Part shown: one piece after another, positions 8,409 to 16,499 of the stretch
How the letters are laid out: every line of letters starts with the position of its first letter
Numbering within the stretch: position 1 is the stretch's first letter
DNA from: UBA8110 sp964597275
GTDB taxonomy: Bacteria > SAR324 > NAC60-12
DNA: 27,926 nucleotides
NCBI GenBank assembly: GCA_964597275.1
Contig: CAZQXS010000043.1
Location: 1-27,926 of the forward strand
Reading direction: 5' to 3'
Translations under genes and position numbers: made by a program
The notes under the pieces: model-generated
Told to the model about the DNA's origin: nothing
Seen by the model: the letters and a program-made list of their open reading frames with translations, nothing else
Database searches by the model: none

Positions 8409-8824
8409 CACGTTTCCAACCGCTCCCGCAGGGCTTGCGGGGAGACCAAGCACATTTCGTTGGTTTGCGTGTTGACGGCAACTTGAACCGTTTCTCCGGA
8501 GGCGTGTTTTTCCCGCGTGGCGGCGTCCTCAATCCGATAGCGGATTTTCAGACGGTTCTCGTACTCCCGGATAGTCGCCAAAACGCGGATGGCCTGCCCG
8601 TACCGCAGGGGGCGGACGTACTTGCAGTGCGTTTCGATGATAGGCCAACTGTATCCGGAAGTCGCCATTTGCTCCACGTCGTAGTCAATCTGCCGGAGCA
8701 GCTTGGTGCGAGCCACCTCAAAGTACTTGTAGTAATGCCCGTGCCATGCGATTTGCAAGGCGTCCACATCGTGAAAGGGCACCTCCAGTTCCACCTCGGC
8801 GCGGATGGTTTTGGCTTCAGACAT
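8408..8824 (-). CDS. 4HBT-family acyl thioesterase
   Basis: 138 residues, single hotdog domain of the 4-hydroxybenzoyl-CoA thioesterase / YbgC group. FHDVDALQIAWHGHYYKYFEVAR (residues about 17-39, read in two overlapping parts: FHDVDALQIAW and HGHYYKYFEVAR) matches the family's catalytic-Asp and helix region. In APE clusters this enzyme removes or edits acyl chains on the ACP. It overlaps the upstream acyltransferase by 8 bases and the downstream LolA by one base, so translation is coupled on both sides. The ATG at 8824 is the first start in frame after the acyltransferase coding end. The alternative, a housekeeping acyl-CoA thioesterase, is unlikely given the operon. Confidence 0.85.
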   Translation of the reverse strand: MSEAKTIRAEVELEVPFHDVDALQIAWHGHYYKYFEVARTKLLRQIDYDVEQMATSGYSWPIIETHCKYVRPLRYGQAIRVLATIREYENRLKIRYRIEDAATREKHASGETVQVAVNTQTNEMCLVSPQALRERLET

Positions 8825-9761
8825 CTTCCGCCCAAAAGTTGTAAAAGTTGAACCAGTGGTGGGGGTACTTGAGGCAGAACACTTCTAGGCGATCCGCATA
8901 CTCGCCAACCCAGCGGCGCAGCTCTTCCTCCCGCTGTTTTCTCGGCAGGAGGATTTGATCGGCAAAGGGTTCGATGAACACCTCGTAATGCGAGTGATCC
9001 GTGCGGACGCAAAACAGCAGAAACACCGGACATTTCAGCAGGCTGGCCAGAATCCACGGGCCTTGGGGAAAGGGAGCGGGGGTTCCCAGAAACGGCACCT
9101 CAAGGGTCCGTTCACGCGATTCCACTGTAACACGATCCGCCAGAACCCCCAGCGTGTCTCCCTGCTCCACCAATTTCTGCATCTCCAACACGGTCAGTGC
9201 GTCAAGGGTTTCCAGAGGAATGATGTCTTTGGAAGCATCCGGGTTCAAATGCTCCAGCAGTTTTTTGAAGCGTTGAGCATGATCGGTGTACATCAGCACC
9301 TTGATCTGCTTGCTCGTTTTGGATTTGGCGGCCACTCGCATGGCGTTCACGTTGCCAAGGTGGGCACCCACGATCACGGCTCCTTTTTTTTGTCCGTTCA
9401 GCCATTCGATGCTTTCCAGGCCATGCCACTTCACGTTTGCAAACCATTGCGTGCCACTCCAAATCTCGATGCTGTCCACCAGTGAACAACCAAAATGATA
9501 AAACCGTTTGAAGCTGTCCCACTCGCTGGGTGGTTGGCTCAGGGCGGAATGCTCGTCCGACTTTTGGTAAACCCGCTCGAGGTACACGCGGGACTCCTTC
9601 CGGGCCGTGCGGTCGGTCAGGTAAAAATAGACCACGACCGGATAGAGCAAAAGCCGGGTGAGCGGCCTGCCGAAAAGCCTGTAGAACCACAGCATGAAGC
9701 GCAGCCCCAACTCGCTCCCCCGCTCCGGCTTGAGGTGCCACCGATCAGTTGGTTTCGGCAC
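8817..9761 (-). CDS. LpxL/HtrB-like (lipid A biosynthesis family) acyltransferase
   Basis: 314 residues from a GTG at 9761, which has GGAGG ten bases upstream; a TTG at 9770 is open but sits only one base from that GGAGG. The W...KPERGSELGLRFMLWFYRLFGR N-terminus and the single amphipathic/hydrophobic anchor fit the LABLAT family, which transfers an acyl chain from ACP to a membrane glycolipid. The block expected to hold the HX4(D/E) catalytic pair reads GAHLGNVNAMR, so the acid position is Asn. Later ADRVTVESRE and VPFLGTPAPFPQGPW match the family's substrate region. In APE clusters this enzyme probably anchors the polyene to a lipid or sugar acceptor. It follows the glycosyltransferase by one base and overlaps the thioesterase by 8. 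Confidence 0.82.
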   Translation of the reverse strand: MPKPTDRWHLKPERGSELGLRFMLWFYRLFGRPLTRLLLYPVVVYFYLTDRTARKESRVYLERVYQKSDEHSALSQPPSEWDSFKRFYHFGCSLVDSIEIWSGTQWFANVKWHGLESIEWLNGQKKGAVIVGAHLGNVNAMRVAAKSKTSKQIKVLMYTDHAQRFKKLLEHLNPDASKDIIPLETLDALTVLEMQKLVEQGDTLGVLADRVTVESRERTLEVPFLGTPAPFPQGPWILASLLKCPVFLLFCVRTDHSHYEVFIEPFADQILLPRKQREEELRRWVGEYADRLEVFCLKYPHHWFNFYNFWAEDV

Positions 9762-9762
9762 G

Positions 9763-10587
9763 CTATCCAAGCCTCCGGATCAGGAGGACCGGCAGCCGCA
9801 CGACCATTTCCAGCAGCAGCCGCGTGTGCAACGAGATCATCCGCAGGTTGTCCCGCTTGAAGTCAAAATGCGAAAGACCCTGCGGGTCGTACTTCACGGG
9901 GGTGTCCAAGTTCACCACCGGAACCCCCGCCCAGTGCATCCGCACTGCGATTTCCGGATCAAAGTCCATGCGCTCCCGCAGGCGGGTTTTGTCCGCGATG
10001 CCCTTGAAGGCGACCAGCGGGTAAACCCGGAAGCCGCACAAGGTGTCCTTGATCTCCAGCGAAAGGGTTTCCAGCCAGACGAAAAAATGCGTGATCCTGC
10101 GTCCGTACACCCGCGATTTCGGGGCGCTGTCATCAAAGGTCGGCCTGCCCAGCACCAGAGCCTCCGGGCGGGAAGCGGCCTGTTCCAAAAACGCTTGGGC
10201 GTCCGCAGTCCGATGCTGGCCATCGGCATCCACTTGCAGAGCGTGGGTGTGCCCTTTTTCAAACGCCGCCAGCAATCCCGTGGCGACCGCCGCTCCCTTT
10301 CCGCCGTTTTCGGTTCTGGTGATCACCTCAACGTGCGGTTTTTCTTCCGACAAGGTTGAAAGCACCTGTTTGGTCGGGGCCTCACTGCCGTCGTCCACGA
10401 TGAAGCAGGGCAGGGCCAATTCCTCTAAGGCTTCCACCACTTGTGCGATGGTGTCCTTGTGATTGTAAATAGGAATCACCACACAAGGCCGAAACTCCGG
10501 GCTATCCCGGTGAGGCGGCAGGACCGGGGCTGATGACGAAGCGGCCCGAAGTGGTTTTGCGTTGCTCGACATGGAAGTGAAAGGCAA
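9763..10587 (-). CDS. Family 2 glycosyltransferase
   Basis: About 274 residues. GT2 features: CVVIPIYNHKDTIAQVV at the start of the GT-A fold, CFIVDDGSEAPT, NGGKGAAVATGL and the metal-binding DxD in LQVDADGQH, followed by a dolichyl-phosphate-mannose-synthase-like C-terminal region (LCGFRVYPL, RMDFDPEIAVR). No long membrane domain. It probably adds a sugar in making the pigment's anchor. The gene overlaps the end of the ligase/dehydratase by 86 bases if the TTG at 10587 (GGAGAAGA just upstream) is used, or by 71 from the ATG at 10572; the first 30 residues are poorly conserved either way, so the start is uncertain. The acyltransferase follows immediately. Confidence 0.83.
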   Translation of the reverse strand: MPFTSMSSNAKPLRAASSSAPVLPPHRDSPEFRPCVVIPIYNHKDTIAQVVEALEELALPCFIVDDGSEAPTKQVLSTLSEEKPHVEVITRTENGGKGAAVATGLLAAFEKGHTHALQVDADGQHRTADAQAFLEQAASRPEALVLGRPTFDDSAPKSRVYGRRITHFFVWLETLSLEIKDTLCGFRVYPLVAFKGIADKTRLRERMDFDPEIAVRMHWAGVPVVNLDTPVKYDPQGLSHFDFKRDNLRMISLHTRLLLEMVVRLPVLLIRRLG

Positions 10588-12286
10588 TCTTCTCCGTTCC
10601 GGGGGTGTGCTGAAGTTCCAGCAGGCAGTTTTGTCCCGGCAGGAGGGGGTTGTGAAATTTTAATGCCTCAATTGTGGTCAACGTGAACGAATGCGGCACC
10701 AGATTGCCAATTTGTCCCGCCGCCCAGTGGACTTGGGCCACTCCGGGAACCACGGGGTATTCCTCAAAATGCCCGTCGCAGTAGATCAAATCTTCGGGAA
10801 CGTGAAGCTTGAGCGAAAGCACGGCTGCTCCGCCTTCCTCCACTTTCGTTTGTTCGAGAATCCGAGGCTGCGTCACTGGTTCGGGCGAGTTCACCAAGGA
10901 GCGCAGAATCTCAATCGTGACCTTGCCCTGGGGGTCGGTGGGGAGGGTCTCGACAAACTTCCATGATCGAGGCAACAGTACCAGATCAAAGGCTTCGGAG
11001 AGGGATTGCTTGAGTTGGCGAATCAGCTTCCGGTCATCCGTTTCTGCCTGCGCGTCACGTCCCGCCTCGTTCAGCAGCAGCACGGTGGTCAGCGGAGGTC
11101 GGCGTTGCAAAGCAGGCACGGTTTCCTTGAGGAAAACCTTTGCCGTTTCCACCCAAGGATGCGCTTCCAGCTTGGCCTCCATGTCCGGGAGCGACAGACG
11201 CTTTTCCTCGATCTTGACCACCCGATCCCCGCGCCCGCGATGCAAGAATCCTCTGGAGGGTTGCATTTCAACCAGATCCCCAGTCGTGAACCAGCCTTCG
11301 GCATCGGACTCGCCCAAAAAAGGGGAACGCACTTGCAGGAATCCCTCCGCAGGCTGGGCACGGACTTCGACGTTCCGGAAGGGCTTCCAAACGGCGTTAC
11401 GCTCAGGGTTTTGCTGCCGCCACGCGATGCCTCCGGTTTCGGTGGAGCCGAACAACTCGAAGAGCGTGAGCTTGGCGTTTTGCGTGAAGGTTTGCGAGAT
11501 TTCGGCGCTCAACGGCCCACCGGAGGAAAAAATCACCTGGCACCGTTCCCCCAGTTCCGCCAAGGCAATCAATTCCGGCATCCGCTTCAAATGGGCAGGG
11601 CCGGACACTAGGCAGGCGGGGCGGCCTGTGTCCAGATCGGCAAGCAATTGGCTTGGCGAGACGTGGGTTTCTGCCCGGAAAACACGATTTGCGCTCAACG
11701 GCCACAACACCCGGAACAGCAGTCCGTAGATGTGCTGGTGCGAAACCGTGCTGAACATTTCTGAATCGCCGAGCATTTCGCTCCAGAGCCACTCCAGCCC
11801 CTCCAACTCATCCTCCAAATTGCCAAGGGTCTTTTTGAGAACCTTGCGGCTGCCCGTCGAACCGGAGGTGAAGAGTTCGAGCTTGAAGGAATCCCGGTTC
11901 AGAGCGGCGAGCGGTGCTTCCGGAGCAGGGGGTGCTTCCAAGGGGTGCCGCACACAAAGCTCTCCCACGCTGGACAGGTGATCGGAAAGCAAGCCCTGCG
12001 TTTCCGTGCCCAATTCCTCCAGAGTTTGCTTGCCTGCGTTGGGGGGCAGGATTGCCACCGAATCCGCGTGCCACAGTCCGAACAAGCCCACCGCGAAGGC
12101 GTAGCTGTTTTCCGTGTGTAGCAGCCAGCGGCCTGCACCCGTCGTCCGGATTTGCTGCGCAAGGGCAGTGACCTGTCGGGAGAATTGCCGCCACGAGAAC
12201 ACCTGCTCCGCCGAATGCGCGACTGGACTTGCTGGTTCCCGCTGACTGGAGAGGAGTTGGGATAAGGGTCGATACTCAGCAGCCAT
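10502..12286 (-). CDS. AMP-dependent acyl-ACP ligase fused to a hotdog dehydratase
   Basis: 594 residues in two parts. Residues 1-about 465 are an adenylate-forming ligase: P-loop FTSGSTGSRK (139-148), FGSTETGG, TTGDLVEM, GRGDRVVKIEEKRLSL and the PQGKV lysine motif near the end. Residues about 485-594 are a FabZ/FabA-like hotdog with LIYCDGHFEEYPVVPGVAQV (500-519, candidate catalytic His506). In aryl polyene pathways the ligase activates the aryl acid starter and loads it on an ACP, and one hotdog dehydratase makes the double bonds. As a pair these correspond to ApeH and ApeI functions on one polypeptide. It overlaps the COG4648 gene by 11 bases. No NRPS condensation or carrier domain is present, so it is not an NRPS. 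Confidence 0.85.
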   Translation of the reverse strand: MAAEYRPLSQLLSSQREPASPVAHSAEQVFSWRQFSRQVTALAQQIRTTGAGRWLLHTENSYAFAVGLFGLWHADSVAILPPNAGKQTLEELGTETQGLLSDHLSSVGELCVRHPLEAPPAPEAPLAALNRDSFKLELFTSGSTGSRKVLKKTLGNLEDELEGLEWLWSEMLGDSEMFSTVSHQHIYGLLFRVLWPLSANRVFRAETHVSPSQLLADLDTGRPACLVSGPAHLKRMPELIALAELGERCQVIFSSGGPLSAEISQTFTQNAKLTLFELFGSTETGGIAWRQQNPERNAVWKPFRNVEVRAQPAEGFLQVRSPFLGESDAEGWFTTGDLVEMQPSRGFLHRGRGDRVVKIEEKRLSLPDMEAKLEAHPWVETAKVFLKETVPALQRRPPLTTVLLLNEAGRDAQAETDDRKLIRQLKQSLSEAFDLVLLPRSWKFVETLPTDPQGKVTIEILRSLVNSPEPVTQPRILEQTKVEEGGAAVLSLKLHVPEDLIYCDGHFEEYPVVPGVAQVHWAAGQIGNLVPHSFTLTTIEALKFHNPLLPGQNCLLELQHTPGTEKIAFHFHVEQRKTTSGRFVISPGPAASPG

Positions 12287-12773
12287 CGGAAGGGGCGGGT
12301 GGGAACAGTCGTCGTAAAATCGGGTCGAGGGGAGTTCCGACGTAGCGGCGGAAACGCCAGTGACGGTAAAGGAACTCGGAGGTGAACAACGCCCCCATCA
12401 ACAAATAGGCGATGCCCCCGTTGTAGGCGGTCCAGGCTTCAAGGCTACCGTACACCGCCAAGCCTGCCGACAAACTGCCGTTGCCGACAAAAAAAACGCA
12501 CCATACCCGCGTTACGTTGCGACAGTAGCGGATTTCGTCCTCACTGAGGGTTTGCACCCAGAGGCGGGCAAATTTCTCGACAAGCGGAGGCGGGGAAATG
12601 AGGGAACTGGCAAAAACGCCGAGCAAGCCGAGGTTGATGAGGGCCGGAATGAATAAAAAGACATTCGCAAAAAACTGCTCTCGCACCTCAAACCATGTCA
12701 ACCCTAGGTACACCAGCCCCGGATAGGCCAACGTGAGCAGCGTCTTGCTGACCGAGGGTTTAAGCAGAGACAT
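12276..12773 (-). CDS. COG4648-type integral membrane protein of the APE cluster
   Basis: 165 residues with about four hydrophobic segments (SKTLLTLAYPGLVYLGLTWF, FFANVFLFIPALINLGLLGVF, RVWCVFFVGNGSLSAGLAVY, YNGGIAYLLMGALFTSEFL) and a basic C-terminus ending in WRFRRYVGTPLDPILRRLF. This matches the predicted membrane protein (COG4648) regularly found between the ACPs and the AMP-ligase in APE clusters. Its function is not known; a membrane scaffold for the pathway is a guess. It starts 18 bases after ACP 1 with GGGGAA upstream and overlaps the ligase start by 11 bases. Confidence 0.75.
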   Translation of the reverse strand: MSLLKPSVSKTLLTLAYPGLVYLGLTWFEVREQFFANVFLFIPALINLGLLGVFASSLISPPPLVEKFARLWVQTLSEDEIRYCRNVTRVWCVFFVGNGSLSAGLAVYGSLEAWTAYNGGIAYLLMGALFTSEFLYRHWRFRRYVGTPLDPILRRLFPPAPSDGC

Positions 12774-12791
12774 GCGCGTTCCCCATTGCCG

Positions 12792-13076
12792 TTAGCCCGA
12801 ATCCGAACTCGGCTCGTCTTCGGTGTGCATCAGGTCATCAAGTGCCTCCACGACATCCTGGATCGTCCGTGCGGCCTTCAGGCGCTCTGCCGAGATTTTT
12901 TCGCCGTACTGTTCCTCCAGTTTGAGGATCAGTTCGATGCCGTCAATGCTGTCCAGATCCAAGTCCTCCAGCAGTCGCGCCTCGGGTGTGATGAGGTTGC
13001 GTTCCAGCTCAAAGTGCTCCACCAGCACTTCGGTGACTTTTGAAAGAAGCTCTTCTTGAGTTAATTTCGTTTGCAC
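12792..13076 (-). CDS. Acyl carrier protein 1
   Basis: 94 residues, acidic four-helix ACP with the phosphopantetheine serine S43 in LDLDSIDGIELIL. GTG start at 13076 overlaps the TAG of the preceding ACP by one base (TAGTG). It probably carries the aryl starter or growing polyene chain. Two adjacent ACPs of different sequence are characteristic of APE clusters (ApeE/ApeF). Most closely of the canonical FAS type (long helix 1, AARTIQDVVEALDDL helix 4). The C-terminal DEPSSDSG tail is unstructured. Confidence 0.88.
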   Translation of the reverse strand: MQTKLTQEELLSKVTEVLVEHFELERNLITPEARLLEDLDLDSIDGIELILKLEEQYGEKISAERLKAARTIQDVVEALDDLMHTEDEPSSDSG

Positions 13077-13348
13077 TAGCAGTTCCTTGCTTCCTGAATG
13101 AAGGTGGCGAGCGAGCGGACGGACGCGAAGTGCTCCTTGTTCTCTTCCGCACCTTCCATGAGCTTGATGCCATAGGATTTTTGGAGGGCGATCCCCAACT
13201 CCAGAGCGTCAATCGAATCCAGCCCCAAGCCGTCGCCAAACAGCGGTTCTTCACTGTCAATGTCCTCCGGCGCGAGGTCTTCCAGCGAGAGGGAGTCAAT
13301 GATCAGGTGTTTGACTTCAAGCTCAAGTTCCGGCGAAGCTGGCTCCAT
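13076..13348 (-). CDS. Acyl carrier protein 2
   Basis: 90 residues, acidic, with the 4'-phosphopantetheine attachment serine S45 in GLGLDSIDALELG. The pattern LIIDSLSLEDLAPEDIDSEEPLFGDG is typical of the ACP subgroup in aryl polyene clusters. It overlaps the membrane acyltransferase by 26 bases and is joined to ACP 1 by a one-base stop/start overlap. It and ACP 1 differ enough to have distinct roles (for example loading versus elongation), but the sequence does not say which. Confidence 0.88.
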   Translation of the reverse strand: MEPASPELELEVKHLIIDSLSLEDLAPEDIDSEEPLFGDGLGLDSIDALELGIALQKSYGIKLMEGAEENKEHFASVRSLATFIQEARNC

Positions 13349-14120
13349 TCACGGCTCCTTCGTAAAAATGTCTCAATTGGTCGGTGAGCCGCCGTGCGGG
13401 GATGGGTCCGCAGGGCTGGCCCGCTAGAAATTCAGCGGGTTGAATTATATCACAAATCGTGAAACTTAGCTCGATTAAATGCGGGGGAACGTTGTACCAT
13501 TTCCACTGTTTCATCAAAATTGGCGCACTGCACCGCACCACCGCCCGCACGATCGGACAGCCGCTTTTCAGGGCAATCCACGCCGCCGAACGCTTGAATT
13601 TCCCAAGTTCATTCGGCAACGACCGGGTACCCTCCGGGAAGATCACCAAGGGGATGCCCTGATTCAGCTTTTCCACACAGTCGCTAATCAGTTGCTCCCC
13701 TTCAGTATTGGGGATGTACCCTGCCAAACGGGACACGCCTCGCATGTAGATGGAATTGAGAATTTCGGGCTTCACGATGCAGCAGGCGCGGGGCAGGTGG
13801 GCAAGAATCAGCACCACGTCGAGCAGCGTGGGGTGGTTCGCCACCAAAATGTAGCCTCCGGACTTGGGGAGTTTTTCCAAGCCCACCGCTTTGCTGTGGA
13901 TCAGGTCGAAACTCCGCAAGTACAGCATGAACCCGCGAAACGCATAATGCACGACCTTCTGCATCGCCCACTCCTTTTTCTCCAGAGAGGGCACGGGAAC
14001 CCAGCCGACTAAGAGGATGATGCCGTTCAGCACCAGCCCGCCCACGCCGAACAGCACAAAGGCAAAGCCCGTCCCTCCAGCCATCCGGAGGTACCGAATC
14101 AGTTCGGTTGCTTTTGCCAT
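13323..14120 (-). CDS. Membrane 1-acylglycerol-phosphate-type acyltransferase (PlsC family)
   Basis: 265 residues from the ATG at 14120; upstream open frame lies in the chain-length factor gene. An N-terminal hydrophobic helix (GTGFAFVLFGVGGLVLNGIIL) anchors it in the inner membrane. The PlsC signature is complete: NHPTLLD (HX4D catalytic pair) and FPEGTRS (phosphate/acceptor-binding block III). It transfers an acyl group from ACP or CoA to a lipid acceptor. In APE clusters a PlsC-type enzyme accompanies the second LpxL-type acyltransferase, consistent with the pigment being built onto a lipid. It overlaps the chain-length factor by 22 bases and ACP 2 by 26. Confidence 0.85.
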   Translation of the reverse strand: MAKATELIRYLRMAGGTGFAFVLFGVGGLVLNGIILLVGWVPVPSLEKKEWAMQKVVHYAFRGFMLYLRSFDLIHSKAVGLEKLPKSGGYILVANHPTLLDVVLILAHLPRACCIVKPEILNSIYMRGVSRLAGYIPNTEGEQLISDCVEKLNQGIPLVIFPEGTRSLPNELGKFKRSAAWIALKSGCPIVRAVVRCSAPILMKQWKWYNVPPHLIELSFTICDIIQPAEFLAGQPCGPIPARRLTDQLRHFYEGAVNGASFAGT

Positions 14121-14842
14121 GTCCAGCGTTGGTGGTGATGGTGGAGCGACAGTTGCGTGTCTTCCGAGAGCAGCCACTGGAGAAACACAAGGGCTTGCGG
14201 AAGTTCCAGTTCGTCCGCACCGTCTTGGTCCGGAGCCAATTCCAACTGAAGCCTCGTGCCTTCCGCAGCCGAGTCGTGGGTCAGCAAGACTGCGAAGGCA
14301 TACGGAAACGCAGGGGGTCGGGAGTACGGAGCAAAAAAATCCGGCAGGGGCACATCCGCCAGCACCAGCAGTGTGGGGTTGTCCGGATTGCGGTGCAACA
14401 CGGTCAACGCTTCAAGGAACCCGTAACCAAAGGAGGCCCGCCCCCCACACAGGGAAGCCGAGGGGTGGTGGTTGGTGGTTTCGATGGAGAAGTGCCCTGC
14501 GGTGGTGTTGTGAACAGAGTGGCTGAATTTCTTGGGAGAAAGCAGTTCCCGGTCAATCACTGCGTCGGTGAGTTCCAGCATGATCGGCATTTCTCCGTGG
14601 TGCGAGGCGAACACGGAATTCACGCAAGCGCCGTCCTCGCCTTGTAGGCAGTCAAAGGCCACTTTGAGCGCCATGCGGCTCAAATTGCTCAGGCGGCGGC
14701 GACGGATGGCCGGAATCTCCGGAAGGGCCGGAACCCCCTGCTCCGGCAAGTCCACCGGACTTGCGAACCAAGCCCGCCAGTCCGCTTGGGATGTCACCTC
14801 CGGTGCCCACGCAGACCATCGTTTCAAGGTGGTGATCAGCAT
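14099..14842 (-). CDS. Short beta-ketoacyl-synthase-like chain length factor
   Basis: 247 residues, matching the short ketosynthase-like family (ketoacyl-synt_2 type) of APE clusters. It keeps the N-terminal thiolase-fold half: IRRRRLSNLSRMALKVAFD, FASHHGEMPIMLELTDAV and FSHSVHNTTAGHFSIETTN, with no nucleophilic cysteine at the usual position and no HGT/GH histidine motifs, so it cannot condense on its own. It is thought to pair with an active ketosynthase and help set chain length. The ATG at 14842 is preferred because it forms TGATG with the stop of the frame-corrected small lipoprotein; a GTG one codon earlier (14845) is possible. Confidence 0.82.
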   Translation of the reverse strand: MLITTLKRWSAWAPEVTSQADWRAWFASPVDLPEQGVPALPEIPAIRRRRLSNLSRMALKVAFDCLQGEDGACVNSVFASHHGEMPIMLELTDAVIDRELLSPKKFSHSVHNTTAGHFSIETTNHHPSASLCGGRASFGYGFLEALTVLHRNPDNPTLLVLADVPLPDFFAPYSRPPAFPYAFAVLLTHDSAAEGTRLQLELAPDQDGADELELPQALVFLQWLLSEDTQLSLHHHHQRWTWQKQPN

Positions 14843-15257
14843 CACTCATCAATTTGCGCTAAGCTTAACCGGATGTCCTGACGAAGATTGTTGATCCAAG
14901 CATTGTATTTTTTGTGAATCAAAATAGTTCCATCATCCTTTTTTTATACCGCATGTTCTCTGAGTCACGATAAACGATTTGTATCTCATGGTCCCGATAC
15001 TCAATATCGACTTCAACAATGTGCTGACGAACCTCTAACCTCACAGAGATCACTCCGTCCTTCTCATCAAACGGAATCCAATTCCGCTTAATCGAAGCTT
15101 TCTTGACTGCCTTGGCTATCTTTTCATCCGGTATTGTGCTTGGGATTTTGAAGACAACGGGGGAGATCAGGTTTTTGGTTCTGCACCCGGAAAGCGACAA
15201 GGCGAGGAGAAGCATTAGAATGACACTTAAATGTCTTATTTTATATGAATTTTTCAT
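14842..15257 (-). CDS. Small outer-membrane-type lipoprotein, interrupted by a frameshift
   Basis: The uninterrupted frame (15257 to 14919) gives 112 residues: a signal peptide ending in lipobox LSGC (Cys25), then WIPFDEKDGVISV, HIVEVDIEYRDHEIQIVYRDSENMRY, a pattern I associate with a common proteobacterial small lipoprotein family that continues past this point. Right after MRYKK an A7 run (plus-strand T7 at 14939-14945) breaks the frame. One base more, or a -1 shift, gives KDDGTILIHKK then YNAWINNLRQDIRLSL and a TGA at 14842 that overlaps the next gene's ATG. The restored length is about 138 residues. The gene is about 40 % GC (24 of 60 bases in 14941-15000), well below its neighbours. Function unknown; probably an envelope accessory protein. 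Sequencing error is as likely as a real mutation. Confidence 0.7.
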
Positions 15258-15269
15258 ATTAACATCTCT

Positions 15270-16499
15270 TCATTTCTTTTGAAAGATTAGCGAGGTGTTG
15301 ATGCCCCCAAACGCAAAGTTGTTGCACATGACATGCTCCACGTCCAGCTTGCGGCCCGTCCCCATGAGGTAGTCCAGCGGAGCGCAGCGGGAATCCACTT
15401 CACGGAGGTTCCGGGTTGGCGCAAACCAGCCCTCGCGGGCCATGTGCAGGGTCATCCACGTTTCCAGGGCACCGCACGCTCCCATCGTATGCCCGATGTG
15501 CCCTTTGAGGGAACTGATGGGCAGGGACTCTCCAAACACGCGCTGCGTGGCTTCGGATTCGGCAATGTCACCCACCTCGGTGGCAGTGCCGTGCGCGTTG
15601 ACGTAGCCGATGGCTTGCGGGGCAAGTCCGGCATCTTCCAGCGCCAACTCCATCACCCGCTGCATTCCGGAGACAGCCGGGGCGGTCATGTGTTCGCCAT
15701 CCGAGTTCGCGCCGTGCCCCACCAGTTCGGCGTGAACCGTCGCCCCTCGCGCGGTTGCAGAGTCTAGGGTTTCCAGCACAAAGGAAGCCGCGCCTTCGCC
15801 AATCACGAGTCCGTCGCGGTTGTGGTCGAACGGCGCTGGGGTTTGGCTTGGCGTGTCGTTGCGGGTGGAGGTCGCATACAGCACGTCGAACATGGCGGCT
15901 TCCGAAACAGAAAGCTCCTCGGCTCCGCCTGCGAGCATGAAATCCTGCTGGCCGTACTTGACGGCTTCGTAGGCAAAGCCTAACGCCTGACTGCCGGAGG
16001 TGCAAGCACTGCATGTGGGGATGAGTCGACCCTTGAGCTTGAAGAACTGGCCAAGGTTGGCCACGCAGGTGTTGCTCATCATCTTGATGTAGGTCGTCGC
16101 GGAAATTCCCTTCAACTGCTGGTTGACGTGCAGGCTGTTGAAGAACACCTGACTTGCGGGAGGGCTTCCGGTTCCAGAGCCAAAGGCCGCGCCCATGCGT
16201 CCGTCCGTCTGTTCGGGCTGGTTGAGCAACCCCGCATCTTCCAACGCCAACTCACTCGCTCGCGTGGCCAGCAGGGACACGCGGCCCATCGAGCGAATCT
16301 CCTTGCGGGTGTAGTGGTCCGGAACCACAAAATCCGTGATCGGTGCCCCCAGATGGGTGCGCAGTCCTTCCACGGTCTGCCAGTCGGCCATGACCTGCAC
16401 CGCCGATTTTCCGGCTTTCAGGGCGGCAAGCACAGTTGGCCACTCCATGCCAATTGGCGAAAGCCCGGCCATTCCGGTGACCACGACCCGACGAGTCAC
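15270..16499 (-). CDS. Beta-ketoacyl-ACP synthase (FabF-like, elongating)
   Basis: 409 residues with a GTG start at 16499 that overlaps the ketoreductase TGA (GTGA) and has GGAGGG upstream; the longer open frame to 16685 is shadow sequence of the ketoreductase. The active-site set is complete: Cys166 in PTCSACTSGS, His303 in NAHGTATEVGD and His337 in KGHIGHTMGACG, plus the FDHNRDGLVIGEGA stretch. It condenses malonyl-ACP with the growing chain. In APE systems one such ketosynthase (ApeO-type) works with the short chain-length factor and a second ketosynthase. Family assignment is secure; which of the two ketosynthases starts and which elongates is not visible. Confidence 0.9.
   Translation of the reverse strand: MTRRVVVTGMAGLSPIGMEWPTVLAALKAGKSAVQVMADWQTVEGLRTHLGAPITDFVVPDHYTRKEIRSMGRVSLLATRASELALEDAGLLNQPEQTDGRMGAAFGSGTGSPPASQVFFNSLHVNQQLKGISATTYIKMMSNTCVANLGQFFKLKGRLIPTCSACTSGSQALGFAYEAVKYGQQDFMLAGGAEELSVSEAAMFDVLYATSTRNDTPSQTPAPFDHNRDGLVIGEGAASFVLETLDSATARGATVHAELVGHGANSDGEHMTAPAVSGMQRVMELALEDAGLAPQAIGYVNAHGTATEVGDIAESEATQRVFGESLPISSLKGHIGHTMGACGALETWMTLHMAREGWFAPTRNLREVDSRCAPLDYLMGTGRKLDVEHVMCNNFAFGGINTSLIFQKK

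Noticed and set aside
10502..12286. NRPS adenylation module
   Set aside because: No condensation or carrier domain; the C-terminal part is a FabZ-like hotdog, and the context is a type II fatty-acid-like system.
14939..14955. Programmed -1 ribosomal frameshift in the lipoprotein gene
   Set aside because: The A7 run is followed by GG and the phase is A AAA AGG, not the canonical A AAA AAG; no obvious stimulatory stem was seen. An indel is simpler.
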